From Streptomyces sp. Tue 6430 (GTDB lineage: Bacteria > Actinomycetota > Actinomycetes > Streptomycetales > Streptomycetaceae), in NCBI GenBank assembly GCA_021568835.1, contig JAKGSH010000005.1:1-64000 (forward strand): a stretch of 64,000 bases of DNA, written 5' to 3'. Within the stretch, counting starts at the first letter, position 1. Every line of letters starts with the position of its first letter. Below are positions 45,406 through 55,382 of the stretch, one piece after another. Below the pieces are notes generated by a model. It was not told the origin of the DNA. It was given only the letters and a program-made list of their open reading frames with translations, and made no database searches. The translations under genes were made by a program, and so were the position numbers.

Positions 45406-46771
45406 TCAGAGCCTGTCGGCCGCCCGGACCCGGTTGAGGTGGACAAGGACGTCGTAGGCCCGGCCGATCGCGAGAGTGGGCAGGGGGTCGGAGGTGAAGG
45501 TCGAACCGGCGTCGTAGACCGGCCGGGGCCGGTCGAGCCAGGCCCGCGCCTCGGCGGGTACCGCCCGCAGGTCTACGTAGAAGTCTCGGTACCCGACCCG
45601 GTCCAGGGTGTGCTCGTGCATGCCGGGACGTGCCGCCGGAACGGTGACGGGCTTCCAGTCGCCGTCGAGGGAGGCGTCTTTGGTGAGTAAGGAGCCGCCG
45701 GCGAAGGCGAAGCCGATCGCCGCGTAGCCGCGGCCCAGGCGGTCGCGCAGCACGGCGCCCTGGGTGCGCGGGTACATGTCGGGATGGGTGGACAGGTAGC
45801 CGACGTGGCCGTTGTGGGCGGACAGCAGCATCCTGTGGCCGGTCTGGCGCTGCCACCACAGCACGTTGTCGGCCATGGCCTGGTCGCGCAGGCGCTCCGC
45901 GGCTGTGACCGAGACCGGGTCCGCGAGGTCGACGGTGGCGAAGGCGAAGGTCTGCGCGATGTTCCGGGCGTGCTGCACGGTCCACGCGTAGTCCTCGCCG
46001 CCGGCCTCCTGGTGCCCGGCAACCAGGTCGAGGGCCTCCTGCGCCCGCGCGGCGTTCTCCTTGCGCTCCGGGAGCGGCTTGCGCAGGTGGGCGAAGATGT
46101 CGTCGAAGGGGCGCAGCCCCGCGTACAACTCCTTGAGCCGGGGCAGTGCCTCCGGCCTGGCCGTGCCGACGGACGACAGGACCCGTTCGAAGATGTGATC
46201 GCCGAGTTTCGGTGCCCCGAGGTCGTCGCCCATGAAGTGGACCCGGCGGTCGGGACGGCGACCGTTGTGGTCGCGCATCCAGCCGATCAGACGGACGAAC
46301 TCCTCGCGCTCCCAGGGGGATCCGGCCAGCGTCTCCCGTGCGATCCGTCGCGGATCGCCGGGGCCGCCCTGGAGGTACTCGTCGATCCTGAGCCCGGCCG
46401 ACCAGCTCATCTCCAGGGCGAAGGTGGTGAAGCCGCGTTCCTCGACGAGGTACTGGAAGACGCGGTGCTTCATGGCGAAGAACTCGTGCGAACCGTGCGT
46501 GGCCTCGCCGAGGCCCACCGCTTCCGCGCCTCCGACCATGGCGTCCAGCGCCCGCAGGTCCGCCGTCGAACCGCCGGGATCCGTGGAGCGCAGCGGGTGC
46601 GTGGCCCGCTCCAGGGAGCGTACGACGCCCGCGGGGGACGCGGGGGGCGCCGGGTACGAAGGGTGGGGACGGGGCCGCGGAAGCCGCCGGGGCGGCCACC
46701 GTCGTGGCGGCGAGCGCCGCCGTGAGGGCGAACAGCCCTCGTCGGCCGATCGACTTCCTGTACTCGTGCAT
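45406..46771 (-). CDS. Exported erythromycin-esterase-like protein (frameshifted as given)
   Basis: About 455 residues with one base missing near 46650. N-terminus KSIGRRGLFALTAALAATTV looks like a twin-arginine or Sec signal ending in PAASAA, so it acts outside the cell. Catalytic landmarks of the Ere/succinoglycan-biosynthesis fold: GLGEATHGSHEFFAMKH (Glu and His), FALEMSW (second Glu), and MLLSAHNGHVGY. Known relatives hydrolyse macrolides, but most members have unknown substrates. Divergent from a trypsin-like gene with two perfect palindromes between them. Confidence 0.82.
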
Positions 46772-46870
46772 GGTGATCACTCTTCGTGTGCGGCGGCTCC
46801 CCGAGCCGATGCAGTGATCTTCGTGCGCTGCGGCGCGGAGCGCGCTGAGGCCTCCCACCGTCTTGGTCCG

Positions 46871-46946
46871 GGGGACATTCCCCCGCAGCCGGCGGGGGAA
46901 TGTCCCCACCGCTTCCGGGTGCCGGCCGGATGGTCCGGCCGGCACC
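46871..46946. promoter_or_regulatory. Two adjacent perfect palindromes between divergent genes
   Basis: First: a 16-bp stem 46871-46886 with 46892-46907, loop AGCCG. Second: 13-bp stem GGTGCCGGCCGGA at 46918-46930 with 46934-46946, loop TGG. Both lie in the shared upstream region of the esterase (starts 46771) and the protease (starts 46997), so an operator or leader role is more likely than termination. Confidence 0.75.
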
Positions 46947-46996
46947 GGAACGAACAGGGTTGAACCACCAAGGTGTACGAAGGAAGGGAACCCTGG

Positions 46997-47812
46997 ATGT
47001 TCAGCATGAAGTCGGTCCGCCGCAGGGCGGCCCGCACGGTCGCGGTCGGCGCACTCGCGGTGGCGACGTGCGCCACGCTGATGGCCGGCAGTGCCGGGGC
47101 CATCGTCAACGGGACCGAGCCGACGGAGCACTACCCGTTCATGGCGGTGATCCCGGAGTCGGCACCCGAGCAGGGGCTGTACGACGGCAACTGCGGAGCC
47201 TCGCTGATCGATCCGCAGTGGGTGCTGACGGCGGCCCACTGCCTGCAGGACGACGGACTCCAGCTGGACGGCCTCGTCCGGATCGGCAGCACGGACCGCA
47301 AGTCCGGGGGGACCGTCCGGGCCATCGAGCGGACCTTCGTCCACCCCGGCTACCTGAACGGTGACGGGAAGGCCGCCAACAAGGACGACATCGCCCTGGT
47401 CCGCCTGGACCGCCCCGTCTCCGAGAAGCCCGTCCGGATCGCGGAACGGGCCGGACGACCCGGCACCCTGACCCGGATCCTCGGATTCGGCACGACCTCT
47501 GACACCGAACTGAACTTCCCGGAGCGACTGCGGGAACTCCGGACCCGCCGGGGCGCCGAGACCGAATGCGCCCCCGGATACGCCGACCGGACCCGGCTGT
47601 GCACGATCAGCCGCGTGCCCGCGGCCATGGCCTGCTTCGGGGACTCCGGCGGGCCGCAGCTCCAGAAGGACCGACACGGGCGGTGGGAGCTCATCGGAGT
47701 GACCTCGGGCCCGGGCGCCCCTGGCGTCCCGTGCTCAGCCGGGCCGGGCCTCTACACCAGCGTGCCCGCCTACGCGGGCTGGACCCGGCGGACCATCAGG
47801 CACAACTCCTGA
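46997..47812 (+). CDS. Secreted trypsin-like serine protease (S1A)
   Basis: 271 residues. ATG 46997 follows AAGGAAGGGA; the upstream GTG at 46973 overlaps that ribosome site. Signal peptide [19 protein letters not shown] is followed directly by IVNGTEP, a mature trypsin N-terminus at about residue 36, so there is no long propeptide. Triad: WVLTAAHC (His 81), DDIALV (Asp 131), and [10 protein letters not shown] (Ser 217). Six Cys can form the usual disulfides. Extracellular proteolysis. Confidence 0.9.
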   Translation: MFSMKSVRRRAARTVAVGALAVATCATLMAGSAGAIVNGTEPTEHYPFMAVIPESAPEQGLYDGNCGASLIDPQWVLTAAHCLQDDGLQLDGLVRIGSTDRKSGGTVRAIERTFVHPGYLNGDGKAANKDDIALVRLDRPVSEKPVRIAERAGRPGTLTRILGFGTTSDTELNFPERLRELRTRRGAETECAPGYADRTRLCTISRVPAAMACFGDSGGPQLQKDRHGRWELIGVTSGPGAPGVPCSAGPGLYTSVPAYAGWTRRTIRHNS

Positions 47813-48509
47813 TCCCAGCGGCAACCGAGGACCTGCGGCCGACGCTCACCCGCTGGAAGAAATTTCGGCGGCGCCGGAAGTGAGGCGCAGGGTGAAGGCG
47901 TCGGCGTTGCCGGCCCTGAAACCGTCATGGACGGTCCGTAGTGGGGAGTGGCGCGGTATTCCCGCCTACGACTTCGGCGCCGTCCGATCCCCGGGCGTTA
48001 TGGAAGGCACCGGTTTCGACACAAAGAGCCGCAGCCGGCCTGGGCAGCGACGGCCGGGCCGGAAACCGCGCCCGGTCCACCCGGGAAGGAACAGATACGC
48101 CGAAGAGGCCGGCCTCGGCCCCTCCGCGGTGCGGGAGTGCGGGAGTGCGGGCGGGGGCAGTCCGCGTCCGGCTCCGCGACGAAGCCGTGCAGGTGGCTGC
48201 TGACCTCCGTCGGCCACCCGGCGTCGTCGGCCGGTACGCCTCGGCGAAGCGGGTCACGGAGCCGGCGACGGACAGCCCGACGTCCCCAGCGCCTTGCCTC
48301 GACGACGCCCACGCCCTTGCGGGCCTCGACCTGCGCCAGGACACCGCCGTACCGGCCGAGAGCGGTACGGCGGTACGGCGGTACCGCAGTGCCGATGACG
48401 AGGACCGATCCGGTGCCGCAGCCCCGAAAACCTTCGCGCGTCGGGGCATCGTGCCGGGAGCGGCGGGGCCACACCGTGCGGGCACGGGGCGTATGTTCCG
48501 TGACGGTCG
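47813..48509. other. Gene-free stretch, possibly decayed coding DNA
   Basis: About 700 bases. One minus-strand stretch near 48165-48265 reads PLRRGVPADDAGWPTEVSSH then LHGFVAEPDADC, which has protein-like composition, but it lacks a start and I cannot place it. Around 48345-48400 GGTACGGC-type short repeats cluster. No intact gene. Confidence 0.35.
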
Positions 48510-49318
48510 TCAGTACGCCCCGAATGACCAGAAGACGCCTACCTCTTCGTCGTTGACCGCGACCACGCCCAGGTCCTCGAATATGTCGAGGCCGGCGATG
48601 TACTCGCGGGTGTGGAAGCAGTGGGACGCGGTGCCCTGGAGGCCGGATGTGAGGAAGTCCGGTGCCGGACCGGAGGCGGCGGCCGTCGCGTTGGTCCAGT
48701 AGCGGGCACCGGGCCCGTACCGGTCGAGCAGCAACCGGGCATCCGCCAGCAGGGCGTCCCGGTCGGGGCGGGAGCGGACGGGAGCCGGCTCGCTCTGCCA
48801 TTCCTCCGCCATGACGGCCAGCGCGGCGACTGCCGCCTCCGCCTCCAGGGAGTACAGACGGGCGGGCGACTCCGCCGGGTCCGGTGGGTCGAAGGGGTAG
48901 GCGGGCACGGTCCGGCGGGCGGAGTTGGTGCGGTCCCGGTCCAGCCGGACCCAGCCGCGGGATCGGCCACTCTCCGGTGCAGCACGGCATGGACGTCGTG
49001 CGCCCAGTCCTCGTGCCGTCGGGGACCGGTGGCCACGAAGGTGTACGTGTCGTCCAGCAGCCGCAGCGCCGCCGCGTTCCAGGGGCTGCGGCGGGAGCGG
49101 AACTCCACCAGCAAGCTGCCGACTTCCCGGCCGAAGGCGTCCTTCGGCTCGCGTGGGACGCTCCGGAGCCGGTCGAGGACCCAACGGACGAGCTCGTCCC
49201 CTCCTTCCGCCGCGAGGCCGAGCGGCTCCAGCGGGAGCGCGGCGCCCGACGCGTCCCACAGCGCCTCCAGATGGGCGTCCAGCAGGTCCAGGGCCGACCG
49301 GTCGGCAGGTGCAGGCAT
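48510..49318 (-). CDS. Hypothetical protein (frameshifted as given)
   Basis: About 270 residues after one restored base near 48955. N-terminus LDLLDAHLEALWDASGAALP; middle FGREVGSLLVEFRSRRSPWN and ALRLLDDTYTFVATGPRRHE; C-terminus ARLYSLEAEAAVAALAVMAE then LTSGLQGTASHCFHTREYIA and DEEVGVFWSFGAY. No membrane segment or known motif. I do not recognise a characterised family. ATG at 49318. Confidence 0.6.
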
Positions 49319-49589
49319 CTCGCCACTTTAGGCTGCCGCCGTCAGGCGGCGCCGGCCCGGGGCGAACGGTGGGAGGTTCACTGCGCCGGTCCGTCACCGC
49401 CGTGATCTCCTCGGAGTGGGCTCCGCGGGCACGGCCGTTGTCCTTCCTGGGATATGCCGGGTCGGTGTCGGTGGGCGGGCCCGGCCGGAGGTGTCTGAGC
49501 AGGTGTGTGCGGGTGCCCCAGTCACCTCCGAGCTTCGGTACGGGACCGTCGCGTAACACCGAACGTTTTACGGTCCCCGGGCATGGCCG

Positions 49590-50532
49590 TCACTTCCCGG
49601 TCTGGTCGGCGGACGGTGGTTGAGGGGGGACGGGCGGGGTGAACAGTGCCCGGACGGTTTTCGTGGCCAGTTCTCGCAGCCAGGCGTGGGCGAGGTCGTT
49701 GTCGTAGCGCTGGTGCCACAGCAGGTACAGGGAGACGTCGGGCAGCGGGAGGGGCGGTGGCATTGCGACCAGGCCGAGTTGTTCGCGGACCGTGCGGGTG
49801 ACCGCGTCGGGGAGGGTGACGACCAGGTCGGTGTCGAGGGCGAGTTGCAGGGCGAAGGCGGCGGTGGGCCCCGCGGCGACGACGCGTCGTGCGAGACCGC
49901 GTGTGGTCAGGACGTCGTCGATCGGGTCGTGGAGGTTTCCGCGCCGAGAAACGGTGAGGTGTTCGGCGGCTGCGTAACGCTTGAGGCTCAGCGCGCCTGT
50001 GGTGAGCGGGTGGCCCGGCGGGTGACGACGACCAGCCGGTCCCTGCCGACGAGGCGGTGGCGGATGTCGGGAGCGTCGGAGTGCCGGAGCTCGATCCGAG
50101 GTCGATCTCGCCCCGGCGCAGCTCGGCGTCGTCGGTCCCGGGTTCGGCGGACAGGCGCAGCCGGACGCCGGGAGCCTGTCGGCGCACGGCCGTGGTCAAC
50201 GCGGTGCCGCACGCGGCGGTCAGGGTGTCGTGCCAGCGCACGGTGAACACCCGGTCCAGAGCCGCCAGGTCGAGTTCCCGCTGCGCGGAGAGAAGCCGGT
50301 GGGCCTGCTGCACCAGGGCGTGGACCTCGGCGCGCATGGCCAGCGCGCGGGTGGTGGGAACCATGCTGCGGCCGGTGCGGACCAGGATCTGGTCACCGGT
50401 GGCCTTGCGGATGCGCCCCAGGGAGCGGCTCATCGCCGGTGCGGTGACATGCAGGCGTGCTGCCGCGCCGGCGACGCTGCCCTCCTCCAGCAGGGCGTCC
50501 AGTGCCGTGAGCAGGTTCAGATCCAATTGCAT
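49590..50532 (-). CDS. LysR-family regulator (frameshifted as given)
   Basis: About 315 residues after bases restored near 50090, 50010 and 49945. N-terminal winged helix: LDLNLLTALDALLEEGSVAG, ARLHVTAPAMSRSLGRIRKA and GDQILVRTGRSMVPTTRAL. The effector domain reads on as LVVVTRRGHPL, ALQLALDTDLVVTLPDAV and HQRYDNDLAHAWLRELATKT, stop at 49590. Divergent from the phosphatase-like/reductase pair, which it probably controls. ATG at 50532. The gap 49319-49589 has no gene. Confidence 0.83.
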
Positions 50533-50544
50533 GAAAGTAACTCT

Positions 50545-50567
50545 ACAAGTGAAAAGCATGCACTTGT
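50545..50567. promoter_or_regulatory. Candidate LysR-binding dyad
   Basis: ACAAGTG at 50545-50551 and CACTTGT at 50561-50567 form a perfect dyad with a 9-nt spacer in the 114-bp gap between the divergent genes, the usual place for a LysR recognition site. Confidence 0.55.
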
Positions 50568-50646
50568 TGTTAATGATCGGGCGGCCTACCTTCGAAGTGC
50601 GGGGGCGAGATCATCACCCCGTCCCACCGATCCCCAGGAGCCCACC

Positions 50647-51459
50647 ATGAGCACAGCCATGCCCTTCGACACCGCTGCGACGCTCCTGTCCGACGTGACA
50701 GCCGCGGTGAAGGCCGCCGGCCTCACCCTGCGCGACCGTCACACCCCGCACGCCCGGGGCGCGAGCCTGGCGGAGGTCGTGGGCGAGATCCACGCCAACG
50801 ACGACGCGGTGCTGGACGTGCTGCGGGAACCGCTGCTGCGGGCCTGGCGAGGGTCGCAGTGGGCCGAGGACGAGCTGGCCGGCGGCGCGCTCCCGCCCGG
50901 GCACTGGTGGGTCGTCGACCCCGCCGAGGGCAACATCAACCACGTCCACGGCATGGAGGACTGGGCCGTCACCGCCACCCTGGTCCACGACAACCAGCCG
51001 GTACTCACCGTCGTCCACCTGCCGCTGACCGGCGACACCTACACCGCGGTCGCCGGCGGCGGCACCCGCCTCAACGGCCGGCCCTTGAGGGTGTCCGCCA
51101 AGACCGACCTGAACGCCGCACTCACCGGCACCGGCCAGGCCAAGCCGGGCGAGGACGAGCGCACCTTCCGGCGGATCGGTGACTCAGTCACCGCGATGCT
51201 CGTCAACGGCCTGGTCGTGCGGGTCTCCGTTCCCGCCACGATGCAGCTCATCCACGTCGCCGCCGGCCGCACGGACGCGTTCTGGCAGTTCTCCGACGTC
51301 CGCTCCGGCCTGGTCGCCGGCGCCCTGCTGGTCTCCGAGGCCGGAGGCACCGTCACCGACCTGACGGGCGAACCCTGGCACACCGGCAGCCGCGACTTCC
51401 TGGCCGCCGCCCCCGGCATCCACGGCGCCGCCCTCAAGGTCCTCTCGCCGATCGCCTGA
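50647..51459 (+). CDS. Inositol-monophosphatase-family protein with altered metal motif
   Basis: 270 residues, intact. The fold's central motif is present but changed: WVVDPAEGNINHVHGMEDWA, where the usual D-P-(I/L)-D-G-T has become D-P-A-E-G-N. The upstream metal motif reads WAEDEL. C-terminus RSGLVAGALLVSEAGGTVTD, with the ligand region as SDVRSGLVAG. These changes may alter metal or substrate use. Leading gene of the pair divergent from lysR; AGGAG six bases before the ATG at 50647. Confidence 0.82.
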   Translation: MSTAMPFDTAATLLSDVTAAVKAAGLTLRDRHTPHARGASLAEVVGEIHANDDAVLDVLREPLLRAWRGSQWAEDELAGGALPPGHWWVVDPAEGNINHVHGMEDWAVTATLVHDNQPVLTVVHLPLTGDTYTAVAGGGTRLNGRPLRVSAKTDLNAALTGTGQAKPGEDERTFRRIGDSVTAMLVNGLVVRVSVPATMQLIHVAAGRTDAFWQFSDVRSGLVAGALLVSEAGGTVTDLTGEPWHTGSRDFLAAAPGIHGAALKVLSPIA

Positions 51460-51509
51460 CCGCGATCCCCTGCTCTTCTCCACCCCGACACCGCAAGGAG
51501 CGTCACCGC

Positions 51510-52153
51510 ATGACCAGCATCGGCATCCTGGGCGACGGCCGCGTCGGCACCCGCCTCGCCGGCAAGCTCTCCGCAGCCGGACACCACGTCACCCTCGGTG
51601 TCCGGAAGCCCGAGAACACCGCCGCCCGCCCCACCGGGCTCCCGCCGCGAAGCACCTTCGCCGACCACCGCACCACCGCCCGCACCGCGGACATCGTGAT
51701 CAACGCGACACCCGGCGACAGCTCCCTGGACCGCCTCACCGGCCTGCGCACCGAACTCGCGGGCAAGATCCTCATCGACGTCTCCAACGCCACCCGCGAC
51801 GACGGCGACGGCCTGCCCGGCGACCTGTGCTACCCCGGCAGCAGCCTCGCCGAGAAGCTCCAGACCGCGCTCCCCGACACCCACGTGGTCAAGACCCTCA
51901 ACACCATGCTTTTCATGGTCATGACCGCTCCCGGCATCCTGGCCACCCCACCCACCGCCTATCTCTCGGCGATGACGAACAAGCGAAGAGGACCGTCGCC
52001 GCCCTGCTCGGTGACCTGGGCTGGCCGCCCGAACGGATCGAAGACCTCGGCGACATCACCACGGCCCGCGCCACCGAGGCCATGATCCTGGTCGTCCCCC
52101 ACATCCTGCGCCGACACGGCTTCAAGCCCTTCGCCGTCTCTCTCGCCCGCTGA
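51510..52153 (+). CDS. F420/NADP-oxidoreductase-like protein (frameshifted as given)
   Basis: About 215 residues after one restored base near 51980. N-terminal Rossmann fold SIGILGDGRVGTRLAGKLSA, with LGVRKPENTA where the 2'-phosphate of NADP would bind; then IVINATPGDSSLDRL, KILIDVSNATRDD, HVVKTLNTMLFMVM and the C-terminal GWPPERIEDLGDITTARATE. Matches the NPD family of F420- or NADP-dependent reductases. ATG at 51510 follows CAAGGAGCG, 50 bases after the phosphatase-like gene; likely one operon. Confidence 0.83.
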
Positions 52154-52549
52154 CCCGCCAAGACCGGATTCAGACGAGAACCGGGCAGCGGGCTCGCGCG
52201 AGGGGGCCGACCGCCGACAGGGATCACGGCTGCCGGGCTTCCCGTCGTCCCCTGTCCCGGCGTGCGCACCGCCTCGGTGACCTGCCGGACCGCCGCATCG
52301 GGGATCGCCACGGCAGCCGTCTCGAGGACGAGCGGCAGTGCGGGAGAGCCTTCGGAGGGCGGAAGTGGGGGGTGGGTGCATGGCAGAACATCTCCAGTCC
52401 CGAGCTGGCTGCCGGGCCTGTCCGGCCCACCCCCATAGCGCGAGTCCCTCACGATCTCCGGCCGGCCAGTCGCACCGCACCGTATCCCGAGCCACTGACA
52501 ACACGGCTGGCCCGTAGGCGAGTACTACGGAGCGCGGCCACGGCGGTCA

Positions 52550-52975
52550 GCTGCATGAGTGGGGTGACGTCGTCGCGGTTTCCGCCGGTCAGCGATACCG
52601 CCAGCGGGATGCCGTGCCCTTCGGTGACCAGATGGTGCCTGGAGCCTGTCCGGGCACGGTCGACCGGGCGCGGTCCTGTTTTGGTCCGCCTTTGAGTGCC
52701 CTGACGTGCGAGCTGTCGATCACCGCCCTCGACCAGTCCAGCGCGTCGGTGGCGTTCGGCTCGGCCAGGAGCGATTCGTGCAGACGCTGCCAGACTCCCG
52801 CGTCGTTCCGGTCACGCAGGCGCCGTCGGCAGGTCATGCCGGAGCCGAAGCCCAGCTCCTGGGGCAGGAACTCCCACAAAACGCCGGTGTACAGCACGAA
52901 CAGGATGCCCGGCAGAGCACCGCAGGTCCGACCCGCCAGTCCGCCCAGCCCGCGCGAGAGCGTCGGGTGCACGCA
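52550..52975 (-). pseudogene. IS5-family transposase remnant
   Basis: Minus strand: FVLYTGVLWEFLPQELGFGS, GMTCRRRLRDRNDAGVWQRL and WSRAVIDSSHVRALKGGPK, the N-terminal and first catalytic Asp region of IS5 transposases. After a shift near 52670, GHGIPLAVSLTGGNRDDVTP LMQL follows. The element lacks its first ~40 codons and the second half of the DDE domain. The flank 52154-52549 shows no other gene. Confidence 0.82.
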
Positions 52976-53003
52976 TCAGCGGATGTCAGTGCCGTTTGGC
53001 ACG

Positions 53004-53663
53004 ATGGCGATCATGAGTCACAACATCGCGTACTCCACTGCGGACAAGGCCGACGTCCTGGCCTATCTGGGCAGCAACGGCGATCTGAGCGCAGACCGAC
53101 GACGCCGCCTCGAGTCGATGCGCAAGGCCGCGCAGGCCACCCAGGACGACCTCGACCGCCAAGGCGTCGACTGGGGCCTGTCCGTCCCCGACGCCCTCGA
53201 TCACCTCGTCGCCGGGCGCGCCGACTCGGATGCGCAGTGCGCGGGCAACGCCTACCACTGCGCTGTGCAGCACATCATCGACCACAACGCGTCCGACCCG
53301 ATGCACCTGGGCACCTACTCGAAGCCCTCGACGTTCTTCGGCCTGGTCGACGACGAGATGCGACGCCTCGGCGTACCCGCCGACCTGCTGCCCCACGGCT
53401 ACCTCTACGGCGGGCTGCCCGCCGACTTCCCGTTCGTCCCGCACTCGATCGACGGCTACCCCGCCATCGGCCATCTGCCGCTCGCCAAGACCAAGCCCGC
53501 CGCCGAGGCCTACCGCGCCGTCCTGGACCGGATGGCCCCTGACTTCCGGTACGACGTGCAAGAGCTGATCGAAAAGCTTGAGGAGGAGCACACCGAGTGG
53601 GAGTACGCCACGAAGAACATCGACTGGTACACCCAGGACACCCTCTTCTTCAAACTCACCTGA
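53004..53663 (+). CDS. Hypothetical protein (DUF7691-like)
   Basis: 219 residues from ATG 53004 (a second ATG at 53013 is equally plausible). N-terminus HNIAYSTADKADVLAYLGSN; then a helical core with GNAYHCAVQHIIDHNASDP, FFGLVDDEMRRLGVPADLLP, and C-terminus WEYATKNIDWYTQDTLFFKL. I recall a Streptomyces family of this start (DUF7691), but am only moderately sure. Frame intact. No function known. It lies directly beside the IS5 remnant. Confidence 0.7.
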   Translation: MAIMSHNIAYSTADKADVLAYLGSNGDLSADRRRRLESMRKAAQATQDDLDRQGVDWGLSVPDALDHLVAGRADSDAQCAGNAYHCAVQHIIDHNASDPMHLGTYSKPSTFFGLVDDEMRRLGVPADLLPHGYLYGGLPADFPFVPHSIDGYPAIGHLPLAKTKPAAEAYRAVLDRMAPDFRYDVQELIEKLEEEHTEWEYATKNIDWYTQDTLFFKLT

Positions 53664-54110
53664 TCCACCGCCCTGCAGGGCGGTCGGCACCGTTTCACGT
53701 CACGCTCGGCTCGCACTGCTGTCCCGCCTCGTGAACATCGAGCCGGCCGAGGATCGGCGAGCAGTCGCAGGACCTGGTCGGCGTAACCGTCGCATCGGAC
53801 CGCGGCGCCGGCTACGTGCCGCGCGCCGTCGAGCCGGAACCGCGCCCGGTGTTCGCCGAGTTCGCGGTGGCCCGTCTCGCCCGGCCGCGTCCGGTCGTCC
53901 TGTATCCCGGCGTCTTCGTCACCATCCGGGCGACCGCGAACGACCGGCGGCATCTGGCTGCCGTTGCCCGTGCGTGTACGCGATGTCCCGCGGGTTCGTC
54001 CGGGCCCTGTCTCCCGGTTGCCGCAGGCCAGACAGGCAGACGGCGGCAATGGATCCGTACAGATCATGATGGGCCTCGGGATTCCTGAAGAACCGTCATG
54101 GTTCCTCCAC

Positions 54111-54166
54111 AGACGCACAGACGCACAGACGCACAGACGCGCAGACGCGCAGACGCGCAGACGCAC
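54111..54166. repeat. 8-bp tandem repeat, seven copies
   Basis: Seven copies of AGACGCAC or its variant AGACGCGC, in order three, three, one. Eight is not a multiple of three, so it cannot be stable coding sequence. It sits in a ~750-bp stretch (53664-54412) with no supportable gene. Confidence 0.9.
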
Positions 54167-54412
54167 AGGCCGAGGGCGGCGAGGTGCAGGGGCAGGTCCC
54201 ATGCCGGAGAACCTGAGGCGCGGCGAACCCGCGGAGTGGTGCACAGCCCGCCGGCCGTGGTCCGGGTGGGCATCCGCCGGGGATGGAGCAGCCTGGCATG
54301 GACCGGGACGTGTACGGGGCCGCGCTCGACCGGATCCCGGAAAAGACTCACGGGTACCCCAGGGAGAACGCCCTGGGCAGGGCAGTGGGAACCGTTGATA
54401 GATTCACCCGTC

Positions 54413-54832
54413 GTGCGATCAAGTGAGTACGACCTCGACTTCCGTGACCGGGCCGGCCGGACCCGATCCTGGGGCGTCGGCCTGCTGGTCGTGGCCGGGC
54501 TGCTGTGGACCTGGTGCACCCTGCTGCTCCTTGCCCCGTACGAGGTGGACCGCAAGCCCGACGACCGGTACCCCGTTGCATGCGAGTCGCGGCTGCTGAC
54601 GGAGCACGGCACGGCCAACGAGGGTCTGGGCCACGGCGACCACTGCCAGAACGAGCGCGACTGGCCGGAGGCCGTGGCCGTGCTGGGACTGTCCGTGCCG
54701 GTGTCCGTGGCCGGAGCGGTCCTGTTCACCAGCGGCAGCGTCAGTCGGCGGATGAGCGCCCACGCCGAGGCGATGCGCGAACTGGACCGGATCGCCGACG
54801 AGCGCGAGGCGCGGGCCGCCCGCGCGCGGTGA
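54413..54832 (+). CDS. Small membrane protein with two helices
   Basis: 139 residues from GTG at 54413 (a TTG at 54395 is possible). Two membrane segments: VGLLVVAGLLWTWCTLLLLA (about 21-41) and VAVLGLSVPVSVAGAVLFTS (about 87-107). The loop between contains two Cys (VACESR, DHCQNERDW), so it is probably outside. The C-terminus is a charged helix HAEAMRELDRIADEREARAA. Unassigned family. Confidence 0.65.
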   Translation: MRSSEYDLDFRDRAGRTRSWGVGLLVVAGLLWTWCTLLLLAPYEVDRKPDDRYPVACESRLLTEHGTANEGLGHGDHCQNERDWPEAVAVLGLSVPVSVAGAVLFTSGSVSRRMSAHAEAMRELDRIADEREARAARAR

Positions 54833-54983
54833 CGCCCGGGGGAGTCGAGACCGCACCCGCGCACGAGGGCGCTCGCCCCTGGAGCCGATCCGGCATGGGA
54901 CTGGCAGGTCCGCACGTTCAGGAGTCGTGTATTCGCCGTAGCCGTCGGTCGATCGTCACCCGGTGTCCGTGCTCTGCGGCATG

Positions 54984-55382
54984 ATGACCGGTGTGAACAC
55001 CGAGAAACTGATAGATGTCTGGCAGCGGCTTCTCGCCGATCCTCGCAAGTCGTGGGTGCTGTTCGAGCATGGCACTTGTGTCGTGCTGGCCGCCCCGGAA
55101 GGGGAGCTTGCCGAACAGGCCACCGACCTCCTGAAGAGGTTCGGCCCGGCGCATGCCGGATCTTCGGCAGGAGACTTCGGGGTGATCGACCTCAAGGACG
55201 TAGAGGGATGGGTCGTCACCGGGCATCACAACGACGTTCTTACCTACGTCAGCCCTGATGAGCCTCAGGATCGGTCGGAGATCGCTGTCGGGCTGTTCGG
55301 ACGCTCCAAGCGCCACCGGGACGGCACCGAGCTTCACGTCGTCCACGTCGAGGACAAACGAGGCTCAGCGGACCCAGCCTGA
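54984..55382 (+). CDS. Hypothetical protein
   Basis: 132 residues. VNTEKLIDVWQRLLADPRKS, SWVLFEHGTCVVLAAPEGEL, DFGVIDLKDVEGWVVTGHHN and SEIAVGLFGRSKRHRDGTEL. Alpha/beta composition, no signal or membrane segment. Start may be ATG 54981/54984 or GTG 54993. Not recognised. Confidence 0.6.
   Translation: MTGVNTEKLIDVWQRLLADPRKSWVLFEHGTCVVLAAPEGELAEQATDLLKRFGPAHAGSSAGDFGVIDLKDVEGWVVTGHHNDVLTYVSPDEPQDRSEIAVGLFGRSKRHRDGTELHVVHVEDKRGSADPA

Noticed and set aside
46871-46946. Palindromes read as rho-independent terminators
   Set aside because: They lie upstream of both flanking genes and no gene ends nearby; an operator or leader function fits better.
45287-47677. A 796-aa minus-strand frame from the protease to the CAP gene
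   Set aside because: Only the stretch with the esterase signal peptide is real; the rest is antisense to the trypsin-like gene or out of frame with the esterase.
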